This document shows, one piece after another, positions 21,001 through 30,904 of a stretch of DNA of 64,000 bases (position 1 is the first letter of the stretch; each line of letters opens with the position of its first letter). The notes beneath the pieces are model-generated. The model saw nothing but the letters and a program-made list of their open reading frames with translations. It ran no database searches and had not been told where the DNA came from. The stretch is from Psococerastis gibbosa (lineage: Eukaryota > Arthropoda > Insecta > Psocodea > Psocidae): positions 24,723,371-24,787,370 of the forward strand of contig OZ020487.1 of assembly GCA_963971405.1 (NCBI GenBank), read 5' to 3'. The translations under genes were made by a program, and so were the position numbers.

Positions 21001-24000
21001 ACATTTTACAGAGGAAGACTTTATACATATTACTGCAAAGTGCAAGTACAGGCTAACAGGGGGTCTCCCCCGTGGGAAAGTTTGAAAAAATAAGTACTAA
21101 ATAATGGGGTTTTACGCATTTCGGGAGCAGTAAAGTTTAGATTTTACAGACGAAGATTTATTCATATTACTAGGGGGGTAAAATTGAAAAATGAGAAATT
21201 TGACTTTGTGCAAGGAAACAGAAAGCGTGGGGTTCCCTTTTCTCTTGTAAGGCGGCAATCTCACCGGCGGATTTAAATTTACTTCACTTGTGATTTGAGA
21301 TTTTTTGTTTGTTTTGTTTTAAGGAGACTATTATGTAGATACTTAACTTATCAATTATAAATTAAGTTATAATATGGTAGAGACTCATTAATGACGTCTG
21401 CTACCATATTATACCATAATTTATAATAGATAAGTAAAGTATCTGCATAATAGTCTCCTTAAAACAAAATAAACAAAAGATCTGAAATCACAAATGAAGT
21501 AAATTCGCCGGTGGAATTGCCGCCTAAAGGCCGACCTTGACAACGTTTAGAATAGTCATGTTAAAACGGTGAAATTTAAATGGAGGGGCGACAGTTGGTG
21601 CCCTATGCTAGGTATTTGCCCGTGTCAGTGCTGAAGGAGGTTCTGAAGCAACTAACGAAGATATCTCAAGGGAAAATCCAGCTTAAGGCCCGCTTTAAAA
21701 GTATCAGTTAAGGAATACTGGACGGCACCGCCATCTACCAAAGCATGGCGGTGCCGTGCAGTTTTCTGGCCTAGACTTTTCAAGCCACGGTGGGACCCGC
21801 CTTCCGAATTTGACTAAAGACAATATAACTTATCCCCCTCTAACTCAATATTTCTTAAAGGGCTGCCTCTAGTATTTGTTCCTTCTTGGGCAATAGCCCG
21901 TATATTCCTGGACAACGAATACTGTTGGACCGTCAACAAGGATAAGCCTGAAGTCTTCCTCATAATACAAATACCAACGTATCTGTCACTGCTGGTAAGT
22001 GAGCTGTATAGTAGATACATGCTGTATATAAGTATATAGACATATGATATACATTGATGCATAGACATACTGTATAGGCCTAGCATAATTGAGAATCCTA
22101 ATTAGCCAACACGATACGTGGTACAGAGTGCGAATGAAATATACCTGCGCGGCTGCGCGCATAGTAACTAATAGGCTACTAGACCATTTTTGAAAACCTG
22201 TTTGAATGCATGAGAAGATTTATTTTAACCCCTTAATTATTTTATGAATAAGCGTTATTTACTAGGGGGGAAATTTAACTTTGGTGGTTAAAAAGGGTCA
22301 CGTGGGAATGGAGTGCGATGTCGTCATATGTGACGAGGTTCTTTCTTTTCTCAATTAGGCGGGGTTTCCACCGACCTCTCATTACAGAATGCAAATGACA
22401 TTGACGGAAATTTGAATTTTTCTTTTTATAGAAATCAATTAAAATGTTTGTACTTGACATATCCCATGACGCCATTTTTTAATTTTAGTTTCTTTGTTTG
22501 TGATTTTACTCTATGATCATTGATCAATTTTAACTATGGCATAGAGTGAAACAAAAATTTCCGTCAATGTCACTTGCATTCTGAAATGAGAGGTCGGTGG
22601 AAACCCCGCCTTTATTAATGATATCTGCTACCACGTCAACGTATGTGCATTCTGCAATGAGAGGTCGGTGGAAACCCCGCCTAAAATACTGAGCATGACA
22701 AGTAGGCCTAAGTCAACCACAGGCCTATCATATTATGTAAAAAAAAACACGGGTGACAGGTAGCTTTGTGCTCGACTTGAGCAGTCATCGGCGTAATTAC
22801 CATTAATTCGAACCGCAACATGACTGAGTAAAATATATTTCATTGTTTCAGATAAATTTTGTATTATTTGGAAACATAGTTCGTCTTCTACTTATTAAAG
22901 TTCGAACTTCTATAATCGAGGAAGAAAAAAGATACTGGTAAGTTGTGCAAGGGCGGATTTTAGGGGGGGGGGGTCAGAGGGTCCGGACCCCCCCCCCCCA
23001 AATAAATTAACTAACACTAGATAACTATGGGTTTACAGTAGGAATTAAAAATAATTATGTTTTTTAATATAATCCACTGAACCTGACCGCTGACCCCCCC
23101 CCCCCCCTTAAATTGGAGGCAAAATCCGTCCTTGAGTTGTAGTCAGAAAAACACACATTGATATTGTTGCAAGGATGGGGCAAACCGTATCAATTGATTC
23201 GATTCCACCTATCGCAAATATGGGGCAAGCCGTATCGATTTATTCGATTCCACTTATGGCAAACTTTGGCGCCGGTGGCAAAAACAGTTTATGGGGCAAG
23301 CCGTATCGATTTATTCGATTCCACTTATGGCAAACTTTGGCGCCGGTGGCAAAAACAGTTTAGGTAGTGTAGGCCTAGTTGTTCTTCTAATGACATTGAA
23401 AAAATGATCATACACAGGCGTATATTGAATTGCAATAGCCCTATGAATTTCTTTTTTGTGTTGGCAGTTGGCTAGCTGGCTACGGCCTTTTCTATAATAA
23501 CCCATAATAAAACTATTTCAGAGCCCACATTTAAGTAAATAAATAATAATAGCAAATGAATAGTAGCTAGTAGCCTATATTAGGTACATCTGCTGATAAA
23601 TAAAATAGGATTAACTAATTAAATAAATTATGTACCTAGGCCTATAATGTAATAAAATACAGTACGTAATGTATAGTGATTGGTCAAATTTGGCAATTTA
23701 ATTTGGTAAAATATCGCTATAATTTAAAATAGCTATAATAGGCTATATTTTTTCAATTGTTTAAACTTCTGCCGCTAAATGATTCAGTTTTGTATTAGAA
23801 GCTACCATACGATAATTAACCATTTATTTTTCCTACATACCGCACAAGCTAAATATTTGGGATCCGGTTTCTATGTATTTTTTGTAATATTTTATACCTG
23901 GCAATGAAATCTAATGACAAGGGTTCGTGAACTCAGAATAGGTAGCAGGACGTTTCATGATTATCTTAAATGACAAGCAGAGCCATCGTTTATTGATGGG

Positions 24001-27000
24001 GTTTATTTTGTATTCTAGGCGTTTGGCAAAATCAACGCTGGTATTGGTCGCATTATTTTCAGTCCCAAATGTCATACTTCTTGGATTCTCTTTTGGGCCA
24101 GCAGAAGTAACCATTGTGTGGCTCTTATGCGATCAAATATTCGAATCATTTCAGGTAAATCGTTTAGCATTTTACACTCATCTTTATACATAATCTTCTA
24201 TTTATTGTCCATAAAACGAGCCCTCAATTTTCTGAAAGAATAGGGGCTGTCCTAGTTCCCAAATTAAGTAACATCATTCTCATCAGATCTCATCGTTCTA
24301 CTAGTTCAAGCAAATGACATTAAACCAATTCTAAGGTCTAAGTGATATTCTGCAAAAATGCATCAATTTAGCTACGACTTGGACAGCTATACGGCTATAC
24401 AGTGCAGTACACAGCAGTTTTTATAAGGCGCCCATTCCATTGACCGGCTAGGGCTATTTCCAAAAACAGTGACGTGGTAGCAGACATTCAAGACTTATGT
24501 TACGTTTCCACCGATCTCGCATTGCACAATGCAGGTGACATTGACGGAAATTAGAATTTTTCTTTTTATAGAAATATATTAAAATGTTTGTACTTAACAT
24601 ATCCCATGACGCCATTTTTTTAATTTTAGTTTGTTTGTTTGTGATTTTACCGTATGATCATTGATCAATTTTAACTATGGCATAGAGGAAAATAAACATT
24701 TCCATCAATTCTTGGCTTGACACAAACTTACTAACACTTAACATATCGAAAACAGAGTACATGACCTTCAGCAATACCATAACAGGACAGCCGAACAATT
24801 CTCAACTAATACTACACACGAATGACTGTGAACTTAAGAGGTGTAAAGATTGCTACCAAATTAAAAAAAATGACAAATACAAATACCTTGGGGTAATCAT
24901 AGACCAGCACTTACGCTGGAGGAATCATATACAAATTACAGCGACAAGATTGAGACAGACTATGTATAAATTCACTAGACTACGACACATACTTGACCGG
25001 AATACAATAAGACAAGTATACTTCGCAACAGTACAATCACTTATACAGTACAGTATACTTGCATGGGGTGGTGCTCACATAACCCACATTGAACCACTTG
25101 AAACTGCCATTAGGGGTGTGCTGAGAGTTATCATGTGTAAACCATACCGTTACCCGTCCACCGGACTTTACGAAGAACTAAAAGTCCCACCTATGACGTT
25201 GACATACGCAAGACAGCTGGCACTATACAGACAACGACAACTACAAAATACAAACACTACAGAACTACTAACTAACCATAACATGGGAACAAGGCTTGGC
25301 ACAGGTTGCACCCTCCAAATTCCAGAACACAGGACATCACTTTTTCAGCACTCGCACCTTTTCACATCCGTTAAAATTTACAACAGAATACCTCAAAATA
25401 TCAAAATAATCCCTTACATAAAAAAATTTGAACGTGAAGTAACGAGATATCTCTACACCAATTTACAAATTAATAGTTAATACAGACCCGAACGCAGGAT
25501 TAGCAGAGTGGCGATTCAGTAATGACATACTTTAAATCTACCTACCGTATTCAATATACATACCGTATATATATGTATACATATAGATACGTAAAAGTAT
25601 ATATATATATGTATGTATATGAGTGGATGTGTGTACAGTATATATATAATATTTATTCTAAAATATTCACACTATACCTCATATTAATCTTTGTCTTGCA
25701 TTTTATTATATTTCACTTTAACTTTTGTAAAAGGGGGGCCCAGCACGGGACTTGTCCTTTGGGCTCCCCTTCCAAATGTAATTAAATTGTAACTGTTGTA
25801 CTTAAAGAAAAAATAAAGATAAAGAAAGAAGAAAGAATTCTGCAATGCGAGGTCGGTGGAAACGCCACCTAAGTCTTGAATGTCTGCTACCACGTCACCG
25901 TTTTTGGAAATAGCCCTAGCCGGTCAATGGAATGGGCACCTAACGATTTACTATTGCAGGGGTTTTTCGTGGCCCTCCTCTATTGCTTTCTGAACGGTGA
26001 AGTTCAGGAAGAGATCAAGAAAAAATGGAAGAGATTTGTTTATAACGGTATGTAAACCAAATCATCATTATGATTAGAATTTTATGAAGTACCTATGGGC
26101 TTGGAAAAATTTGACTCTGCGAATGTTAGCCTACAATTCGATCATGTAGATGCAGTTCAGGTAATCGCGTCAGTCGATATAAATCCGCTTTGCCTAATTC
26201 AGCCCGGCAAACGTAGTGATTGTGATTATTTATCAAAAGGTGAGTTGGACATACAGTTTATTGCCTGTTGTGTTAATAGTATATTATCAGGGCTAAACAG
26301 TAAGTCCATCTCAGGAATAAGTCTGATGATGGGAGTAGCATCCACTTTCGAGATCGGCTACTGCCGAATCACGCAGCCTCAATAATAATATAGCAATAAC
26401 GTAGCATCCTCAATTAATATTCTTCCTAGTCTTTAAATTGCCCACATACTGTAGCATAGATTTCGTATTGCCATATTCTGGAGCTTAAGAATTCTTAGAC
26501 AATAGGGAACGACACATTGTAATTACAAAGGCTTTCACAGCCGGAATCACGTGACGAAGCAGTAGAATGCGGGCTATTATAACAAGTTAAATTAAAACAC
26601 TAACTTTTTGTTTGTTCATTGAGGATTCTTCATTATTCTAACAGTTTGCATATCTTGTATATGATAGGCTACTATAATTACATGACAGGCTGCTATGGTA
26701 CAGGCCCGTACCCAAGGCCCCCCCCCCCTAAATTTCATAAAAAATAATAAATAGTGTAAGAGTTTTAGCTAAAACTACTAAAATCCCTACGGATGTACCT
26801 ATCATTTATTTAAAAAAATTGTTCTTGCCCCCCCCCCCCAAATTAAATCCTGGGTACGGGCCTGCTATGGTATATTATGCCTCCGGATATAAAATATACA
26901 GCTCTTGTGGTAACTTCGAAAGATATTCTCATAATATGCAAATAATCAAGAACAGACTTTACAAGAACTGTTTTTGAAATTACCTATTGTAGGCTGATCA

Positions 27001-28056
27001 CAACGCATTCACACTACGACCAACTCTGGCTGTTACGATAAAACTTATATCGAATTCATTATTTTAAGAAGCACATCTGCAAAAAATAACAGTTGCTGCA
27101 GACGACTCAAATTGTTACTCACTTTTTGGAAGTAGGCCTATTTATTTCAGGAAGAGTAATTGACAATGGCTTTCCAAGTGCGTCATTCACGTCGTGGTCA
27201 TCGTCCTATAGCATGCATCGAGCTCCGTGCAGCTTCCTCGGGCTCTGTCACTTCTTCAGACATTCTCTCAAGCCTAGACACCGTTCAGAAAGCAGAGCAT
27301 CTAAAAGAACAGGTAACTTTGATTATCGCAATATCGCTGTTGGATATTTTTAAAAGGCGTATTTTTTCATTGAGTTTATTCCCATAAACATTATATAAAA
27401 AATATAGGCTACAATATTTGTTGTGCTGCAACTTAGACGGCGGCTCAATCAAAATAGATGTGCTACCATCCCTCAATGTTTCGTAATAAATGAAAAAACT
27501 CCCAAAATGGCTAATTATTGTCTATCAAGTGGTAGTATGATGTTGGCCAAATAATAGAAATTTTGAATTTTCACTATTAAGTTAACTGATTCTGACAATA
27601 GGTTCATAAAGTTAATTGTGATAGCGATTGCAGCCCGAAAAGTAGGCACATAGCAAATGTTTTTTAACGTTAGTATTTTCAACAAAAGCATTTTAAGGAA
27701 TCGGGTTATCACAGACCTTAAATTTAAAAAAAAATCAAGTTCGTAGGTTTTATGTCCACTGCAACACAGCTAACATATCCCTAATGTAAAAGACAACATA
27801 GAGATAAAAACAGCAAAGCTATCACACAGCCCGTTAATTAATACATTTGCATTTGGGCTGCATGTGTCTGAATATTTTTATTCACCCTTAATACCGTATT
27901 TTTTTCTAATTTCCAGAGACATTAGATTGCATTGTATGCGAAACTTCACCTATAAACCATGAGGCATCCAAGTCTTGTTCAATGCGATGCAAAGATCCCA
28001 AGCAAGAGATTGAAGGGGTTGAAATGAAATTACTGTCCAATTCGCAAGTCGTGTGA
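17877..28056 (+). CDS. Class B1 (secretin-family) GPCR, PTH-receptor-like, 11 coding exons
   Basis: A plasma-membrane hormone/neuropeptide receptor. Joining eleven exons by GT-AG sites with matching phases gives 500 residues without the N-terminus. Residues 1-110 are the extracellular hormone-binding domain with the six class B cysteines (19, 33, 42, 56, 73, 88) and the WDGILCWP and CP...GNW signatures. Seven helices follow: TM1 near 118-140, TM2 near 148-172, TM3 with Cys204 (its ECL2 partner is Cys274 in EYCW), TM4 at GWGLPLVFV, TM6 at [11 protein letters not shown]7 at [17 protein letters not shown]. Residues 401-500 are a Ser-rich cytoplasmic tail. TPEEQ before the first cysteine, WDGILCWP and [13 protein letters not shown] look most like parathyroid-hormone receptors; glucagon- or calcitonin-type cannot be excluded. 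Class B membership is very sure, subfamily is not. Signal peptide exon not found. Confidence 0.95.
18776..18907 (+). CDS. Receptor exon b: end of hormone-binding domain
   Basis: 44 codons, acceptor CCCTTGCAG, donor AGG|GTGAGC, phase 0. Contains [17 protein letters not shown] with the last two conserved cysteines, and glycosylation sequons NWT and NAT. Confidence 0.95.
19307..19401 (+). CDS. Receptor exon c: TM1
   Basis: Acceptor ATTTCAG, donor AA|GTAAGC (phase 2). Encodes a stretch from [15 protein letters not shown] through [13 protein letters not shown], the first membrane helix. NIS is another sequon just outside the membrane. Confidence 0.93.
19868..20036 (+). CDS. Receptor exon d: ICL1, TM2 and ECL1
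   Basis: Acceptor TATTTCAG, donor GAA|GTGAGG (phase 0). [20 protein letters not shown] is the class B hallmark of the first intracellular loop and TM2. A hydrophilic first extracellular loop follows. Confidence 0.96.
20554..20716 (+). CDS. Receptor exon e: TM3 and start of TM4
   Basis: Acceptor AATTTATAG, donor G|GTAAGC (phase 1). Contains WECKAF with the disulfide cysteine, [16 protein letters not shown] (TM3) and ILLGW entering TM4. Confidence 0.96.
20826..20845. repeat. G homopolymer in receptor intron 5
   Basis: About 17 consecutive G followed by TGGCGG, a possible quadruplex-forming and polymerase-slippage site. Confidence 0.85.
21251..21524. mobile_element. H3 Harbinger-like palindromic MITE
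   Basis: 274 bp in intron 5. Ends GGCGGCAATCTCACCGGCGG and a mirrored CGCCGGTGGAATTGCCGCC. Arms of about 120 bp pair for nearly their whole length (AGGAGACTATTATGTAGATA with its mirror, for example). TAA flanks both ends (21248-21250 and 21525-21527), the 3-bp duplication of PIF/Harbinger elements. Non-coding. Confidence 0.88.
21722..21757. other. Perfect 13-bp hairpin
   Basis: ACGGCACCGCCAT and ATGGCGGTGCCGT pair perfectly around a 10-base loop, about 100 bases upstream of exon f. It is GC-rich in an AT-rich intron. It may be a remnant of an unrecognised element between 21530 and 21800. Confidence 0.7.
21861..21994 (+). CDS. Receptor exon f: TM4, ECL2 and TM5 start
   Basis: Acceptor TTTCTTAAAG, donor CTG|GTAAGT (phase 0). 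[15 protein letters not shown], then EYCW with the conserved ECL2 Cys-Trp, then the [10 protein letters not shown] start of TM5, all typical of class B. Confidence 0.95.
22171..22330 (+). mobile_element. M3-family MITE, right end lost
   Basis: Starts AGGCTACTAGACCATTTTTG and follows the same interior as 3531-3702. The mirrored right end is missing. Confidence 0.6.
22358..22681. mobile_element. H2 MITE with an extra terminal copy
   Basis: GGCGGGGTTTCCACCGACCT begins at 22358 after TTA, and its mirror ends at 22610. Then comes a piece of H1 arm (TCTGCTACCACGTCAACG) and a second mirrored H2 end finishing at 22681 before TAA. So a complete H2 element is followed by part of H1 and another H2 terminus: a tandem or rearranged composite. 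Confidence 0.75.
22852..22937 (+). CDS. Receptor exon g: end of TM5 and ICL3
   Basis: Acceptor TTGTTTCAG, donor TG|GTAAGT (phase 2). [16 protein letters not shown] is the TM5 end; the charged IIEEEKRY is the third intracellular loop that contacts G protein in this family. Confidence 0.94.
22948..23134. mobile_element. G-rich hAT-like MITE beside a splice donor
   Basis: Ends CAAGGGCGGATTTTAG and GCAAAATCCGTCCTTG are inverted, each next to a long G or C run. The flanks share AGTTGT (left within 22940-22947, right 23135-23142), an imperfect 8-bp duplication. The left flank overlaps the GTAAGT donor of exon g. Confidence 0.72.
23174..23362. repeat. Tandem repeat, 71 bp unit, intron 7
   Basis: ATGGGGCAAGCCGTATCGAT starts at 23220 and 23291, the last two units being almost identical. 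A shorter, diverged unit starts at 23174. The unit contains TTTGGCGCCGGTGGC. About 2.6 copies. Confidence 0.9.
24019..24154 (+). CDS. Receptor exon h: TM6 and ECL3
   Basis: Acceptor GTATTCTAG, donor CAG|GTAAAT. After completing Trp326 it reads [20 protein letters not shown], the class B TM6 with its ICL3 hinge. FESFQ starts TM7. The usual PLFG is ALFS here, a mild departure. Confidence 0.95.
24713..25835 (+). mobile_element. LINE, 5'-truncated, inserted in H2 (inner layer)
   Basis: An open frame from 24713 to the stop at 25478-25480 (255 codons) covers the C-terminal part of a non-LTR reverse transcriptase. [10 protein letters not shown] is followed by the conserved [13 protein letters not shown], then [13 protein letters not shown] in the thumb, then a final RIPQN...KFEREV stretch. 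A 3' UTR with AATAAAGATAAAGAAAG follows. AATTCT at 24707-24712 and 25836-25841 is a likely target duplication. CR1/L2-like clade by appearance; no RNase H. The frame is unbroken, so the insertion is fairly young, but it lacks the polymerase catalytic region. Confidence 0.88.
25522..25645. repeat. AT-rich TATG/TATA simple sequence in LINE 3' UTR
   Basis: Imperfect TATA, TATG and ATAC repeats after the LINE stop codon. Confidence 0.7.
25960..26047 (+). CDS. Receptor exon i: TM7 and proximal tail
   Basis: Acceptor CTATTGCAG, donor G|GTATGT (phase 1). [20 protein letters not shown] is the most conserved class B segment, followed by KKWKRF of helix 8. The acceptor lies only 19 bases after the H1 MITE. 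Confidence 0.97.
26701..26864. mobile_element. hAT-superfamily MITE in receptor intron 9
   Basis: 164 bp. CAGGCCCGTACCCA and TGGGTACGGGCCTG are perfect inverted ends. CTATGGTA is repeated exactly at 26693-26700 and 26865-26872 (8-bp duplication). C-runs flank the interior on both sides. The perfect duplication and ends suggest a recent insertion. Confidence 0.95.
27151..27312 (+). CDS. Receptor exon j: cytoplasmic tail
   Basis: Acceptor TTTATTTCAG, donor G|GTAACT (phase 1). 53 codons rich in Ser, Arg and aromatic residues ([19 protein letters not shown]), plausible kinase/arrestin targets. Tails vary in this family, so support comes from splice sites and open phase, not homology. Confidence 0.82.
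27917..28056 (+). CDS. Receptor exon k: C-terminus and stop
   Basis: Acceptor AATTTCCAG. 45 codons then TGA at 28054-28056. Contains a Cys-rich stretch (CIVCETS, SCSMRC). The sequence ends LLSNSQVV. Phase agrees with exon j. Confidence 0.82.
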
Positions 28057-28660
28057 AGAGCCGAAGCAGGAGCCATATGTTCTACTCAGTACCTTAACTT
28101 CACAGTACCTTCATAACTTAGTGATATTTGTGTCCTAGTCATTGTCTCATTGAGAACTAAGAGACTTGTACGCATTACAATATGGAGACGGAATCAACTC
28201 TAAAGGGATAGGCCTACAGAAAAATATCATGCGTATAAAATAATCCGACTTGTTTGATTAAAATCGCCATTACAATGCGCTCGTTTCTATCTCAGCTAAT
28301 TTGTGAATTTTTCGCGAATGTTAAGAATATGTTTTCCATAGTCTAATATAAGAATCTAGACTAGGTAGCCTACTATTTTTATGAATGGAGCGAAACATTC
28401 GTAGATTGTATAATGCATACATTATAGTATTCTGTGGTATAATGAATTACGGAACAGATGCTCCAGTGCCTCGCGCATTTTCCAACCGTAGACATGTGTG
28501 ATTTTGCAAGTTTTTTTAGAGAAGCTTGCAATATCTCCAATATATTATATAGGTTGTTCCAGAACATCCGGACATATATATATAGACCTATATGTATCCA
28601 TGTATGTATATATTATATGCATAAATTATTATAGACTATGCAATCGTCCCAGAGAACAAT
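28057..28660 (+). other. Receptor 3' UTR and downstream sequence
   Basis: No AATAAA in the first 200 bases after the stop. ATTAAA at 28257-28262 is a possible variant poly(A) signal. Nothing else is recognised up to the hAT element. Confidence 0.4.
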
Positions 28661-28665
28661 TCAAT

Positions 28666-29192
28666 CATTGGCGTAAATAGGGGGCCCTTGGGGGGGGGGG
28701 GGGGGGGGGGCTTTCTGGTGGCAAAGACGTTATGAAGTCTAAAGACAGTCTAAATCCACAATAATGAAAGGGAAATTAATTCTTGGTATGCTTATTCACA
28801 TGAAAGACATAATGAAAAAAATCAACGTATTGACCAAGTACTTTCACAAAAATATATTACTCAAACTGCTTAAAACCCCAATATTTCAGACTTATTTTTT
28901 AGATTTTTCTTCGGGGTAGACCCCCCCCCCCCCCCCTCACTGGTAGGTTTATTCGTCTGTAAAATTTCAACTGTACTGCTTGCAAAATGCGTAAAACCTC
29001 ACTAATTTGGGCCTATTCCTCTTTTTTTTTTCTTCTCCGGGGGAGACCCCCGGGACCCCCTTTCTCTAGGGTATAATATTCGTAAAACCTCACTAATTTG
29101 GGCCAATTTATCAATTTTTTTTCTCCGGGGGATCAAAGTCTTAGGGTCCTAAAGCCCCCCCCCCCCAGAAATTTTGGGAATTTACGCCAATG
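28666..29192. mobile_element. hAT-superfamily non-autonomous element
   Basis: 527 bp between inverted ends CATTGGCGTAAAT and ATTTACGCCAATG, with a perfect 8-bp duplication AATTCAAT at 28658-28665 and 29193-29200. The interior has three G/C homopolymers and a duplicated segment CGTAAAACCTCACTAATTTG. Non-coding. Similar interior fragments occur near 53110-53310 and 21000-21120. Confidence 0.93.
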
Positions 29193-29237
29193 AATTCAAT
29201 GCTTTGGGATGGGGGAAGTCGAGGCAACCGACCCATA

Positions 29238-29326
29238 GGGCAATTATTTACCATGGAACTACCCAAAGTATCTATCTCGGTACCTATACAAATTGATAAA
29301 TAGGGAAGCTTATACGGATTCACGGG
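29238..29326 (+). mobile_element. B-family terminal fragment
   Basis: AATTATTTACCATGGAACTA to ACGGATTCACGG matches, reversed, the variant B copy at 2294-2400. Only this end is left. Confidence 0.55.
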
Positions 29327-29329
29327 TAC

Positions 29330-30210
29330 TGGCTGCTATTTAAATGCTCGACAGCATTTCGAAATTCCTCATAACGGAAATAAAGGGTGCGTCCGGGTGG
29401 CCTAGACGATTATGATCCAATCCGATTTAAATCGCTACATAGATGACTTACCGTACTAAAACAAGGTGGTGGTTGGCACATGGCGAGTCCTTGTCACTAA
29501 GTTTTTATTACACTAATTTATTGTACCTACTTCAATTATCATACTGTAAATGTCTGTATTCGACACTAACACTGAAATTAAAAAAAAAAAAATTATATCA
29601 TTAAGAGTGTACAGCCCGTAGGAAAGTGGCAGAAATTTAATACTGTTTATTTTTTATTAATTAACTAAGCATGTTATTAAAGATTTGGCTCATCAAAGTT
29701 GTAGAAAACTACATATTGTAACACCCTCCGATTTGACAATTGACAACGTTCGTACAGAAATCTGTAGAGCGGGGACGTCAAATCTCAATGTTTTGATTAT
29801 TTAACGGTAGAGCCCGTGATTTGATTGAATAGGCGCAACATCCGTGTTCTGTGGATTTCTACAGGTAAGTTGTCCTATTGATGAAGCACGCCTGATTCCT
29901 GCTTCAAATTCATAAAATCCCAGGAGTTTATCATTTCATGACTTTAATGATGGCTCTACAATCAATGCCTATTTCTTGAGAGATTTGGTTTGATACGAAA
30001 ACGCAGAGACACAGACACAGTAGTGTGTCAATTATCACTCTCCCTCCCCCGAAAGAATATGGGCAAACACGTCGGCTAGACAAAAATTGCCCCACAGGTC
30101 ACAGATAATACTTTTTGTTATTGTTGTTGTTAATAGTAGCACATAATGCTAATGATTGCCAATAATCCATCCATCACAGTAAAGTTGATTTAGTGGTACC
30201 ACAAAAAACG
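29330..30210. other. Unrecognised intergenic sequence
   Basis: Contains a short tRNA-like GGGTGGCCTAGACGATTATG near 29395 without a matching B-box, an A-run near 29580 and nothing else recognised. Confidence 0.4.
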
Positions 30211-30214
30211 TGCA

Positions 30215-30720
30215 ATTAAGTATTCCGCATAATTTTAACCAAAGCACTCCTGAAGGCGTCCAAGTTGTCAATCCTCATGATTTCAGCCGGGAGTTTATTA
30301 TAACGACTAATTCCAAAGTCAAACACAGAATTTTCACCAAACATCGAAAATATATGTTCTTAAATGAAGTCATTAGCATTCCTGGTGTTTTAACTATATG
30401 AACATCTTTAATTTTGTTGTTGGTTTTTCTTCAAATATGCCGGGAGAATATTGTTTTCCAGCTTTTATATAAAAGTCATACCATCCAGAAATACACGGTC
30501 TTCAACATTTAACCACTCTAGACCCTGCAGCATCCTGCCCTTAGAGGTGTTAGAGGTTTAAGATGCACCTCATATATGTATTTATTTTGAATGACTTGCA
30601 TTTTTTCAAAGACCTCCTTACTAGCATTAATGAACAAGGTACCGACTTATGTATAGACATTTTTTCGATTTCATTGGTAGTAAATTTCTAAGTCTACATA
30701 AAAGGGAAACTTTTCGGTTA
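30215..30720 (-). mobile_element. LINE reverse transcriptase C-terminus, broken
   Basis: Minus-strand frames, interrupted by stops and shifts, read LEWLNVEDRVFLDGMTF then ENNILPAYL and finally ISRYNKLPAEIMRIDNL before a stop near 30230. These are the standard carboxy-terminal landmarks of CR1/L2-type LINE polymerases (L-WL-V--R...Y-LPxxI). At least two interruptions, so old. Confidence 0.65.
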
Positions 30721-30904
30721 GCTTTGTTAAGAATATACCGTACCTAAAGTGATATTTTCACTACTTTTGTAATTTTAAGAACATGCCGCTTAGGCCGTGA
30801 CTCGCCCAACTATCAACCAACAAATTATGGGCAGTAGGTACAGTACAGTGCCTATCTACTTTTTAGTTGTTAATGCTTGCTAATTAATAAGTAACTGGTC
30901 ACGG

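Larger units (their letters stand above)
24498..25869. mobile_element. H2 MITE inserted in H1 (middle layer)
   Basis: Ends GTTTCCACCGATCTC and GGTCGGTGGAAAC mirror each other. The left interior (ATGTTTGTACTTAACATATC, GTATGATCATTGATCAATT) is the same as in the element at 22358. It sits at the exact centre of the H1 palindrome with TTA/TAA at the junctions. Confidence 0.82.
24427..25940. mobile_element. H1 Harbinger-like MITE (outer layer of a nest)
   Basis: 71-bp arms (24427-24497 and 25870-25940) pair closely: GGCGCCCATTCCATTGACCG at the left, its mirror with one change at the right, and a shared ACGTGGTAGCAGACATTCAA innermost. TAA lies on both sides (24424-24426, 25941-25943). The two halves are separated by an H2 element. 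Confidence 0.85.

Noticed and set aside
21540-21800. Possible LTR-type or coding sequence upstream of receptor exon f
   Set aside because: The stretch looks compositionally different, but no matching terminal repeat, primer site or frame could be supported.
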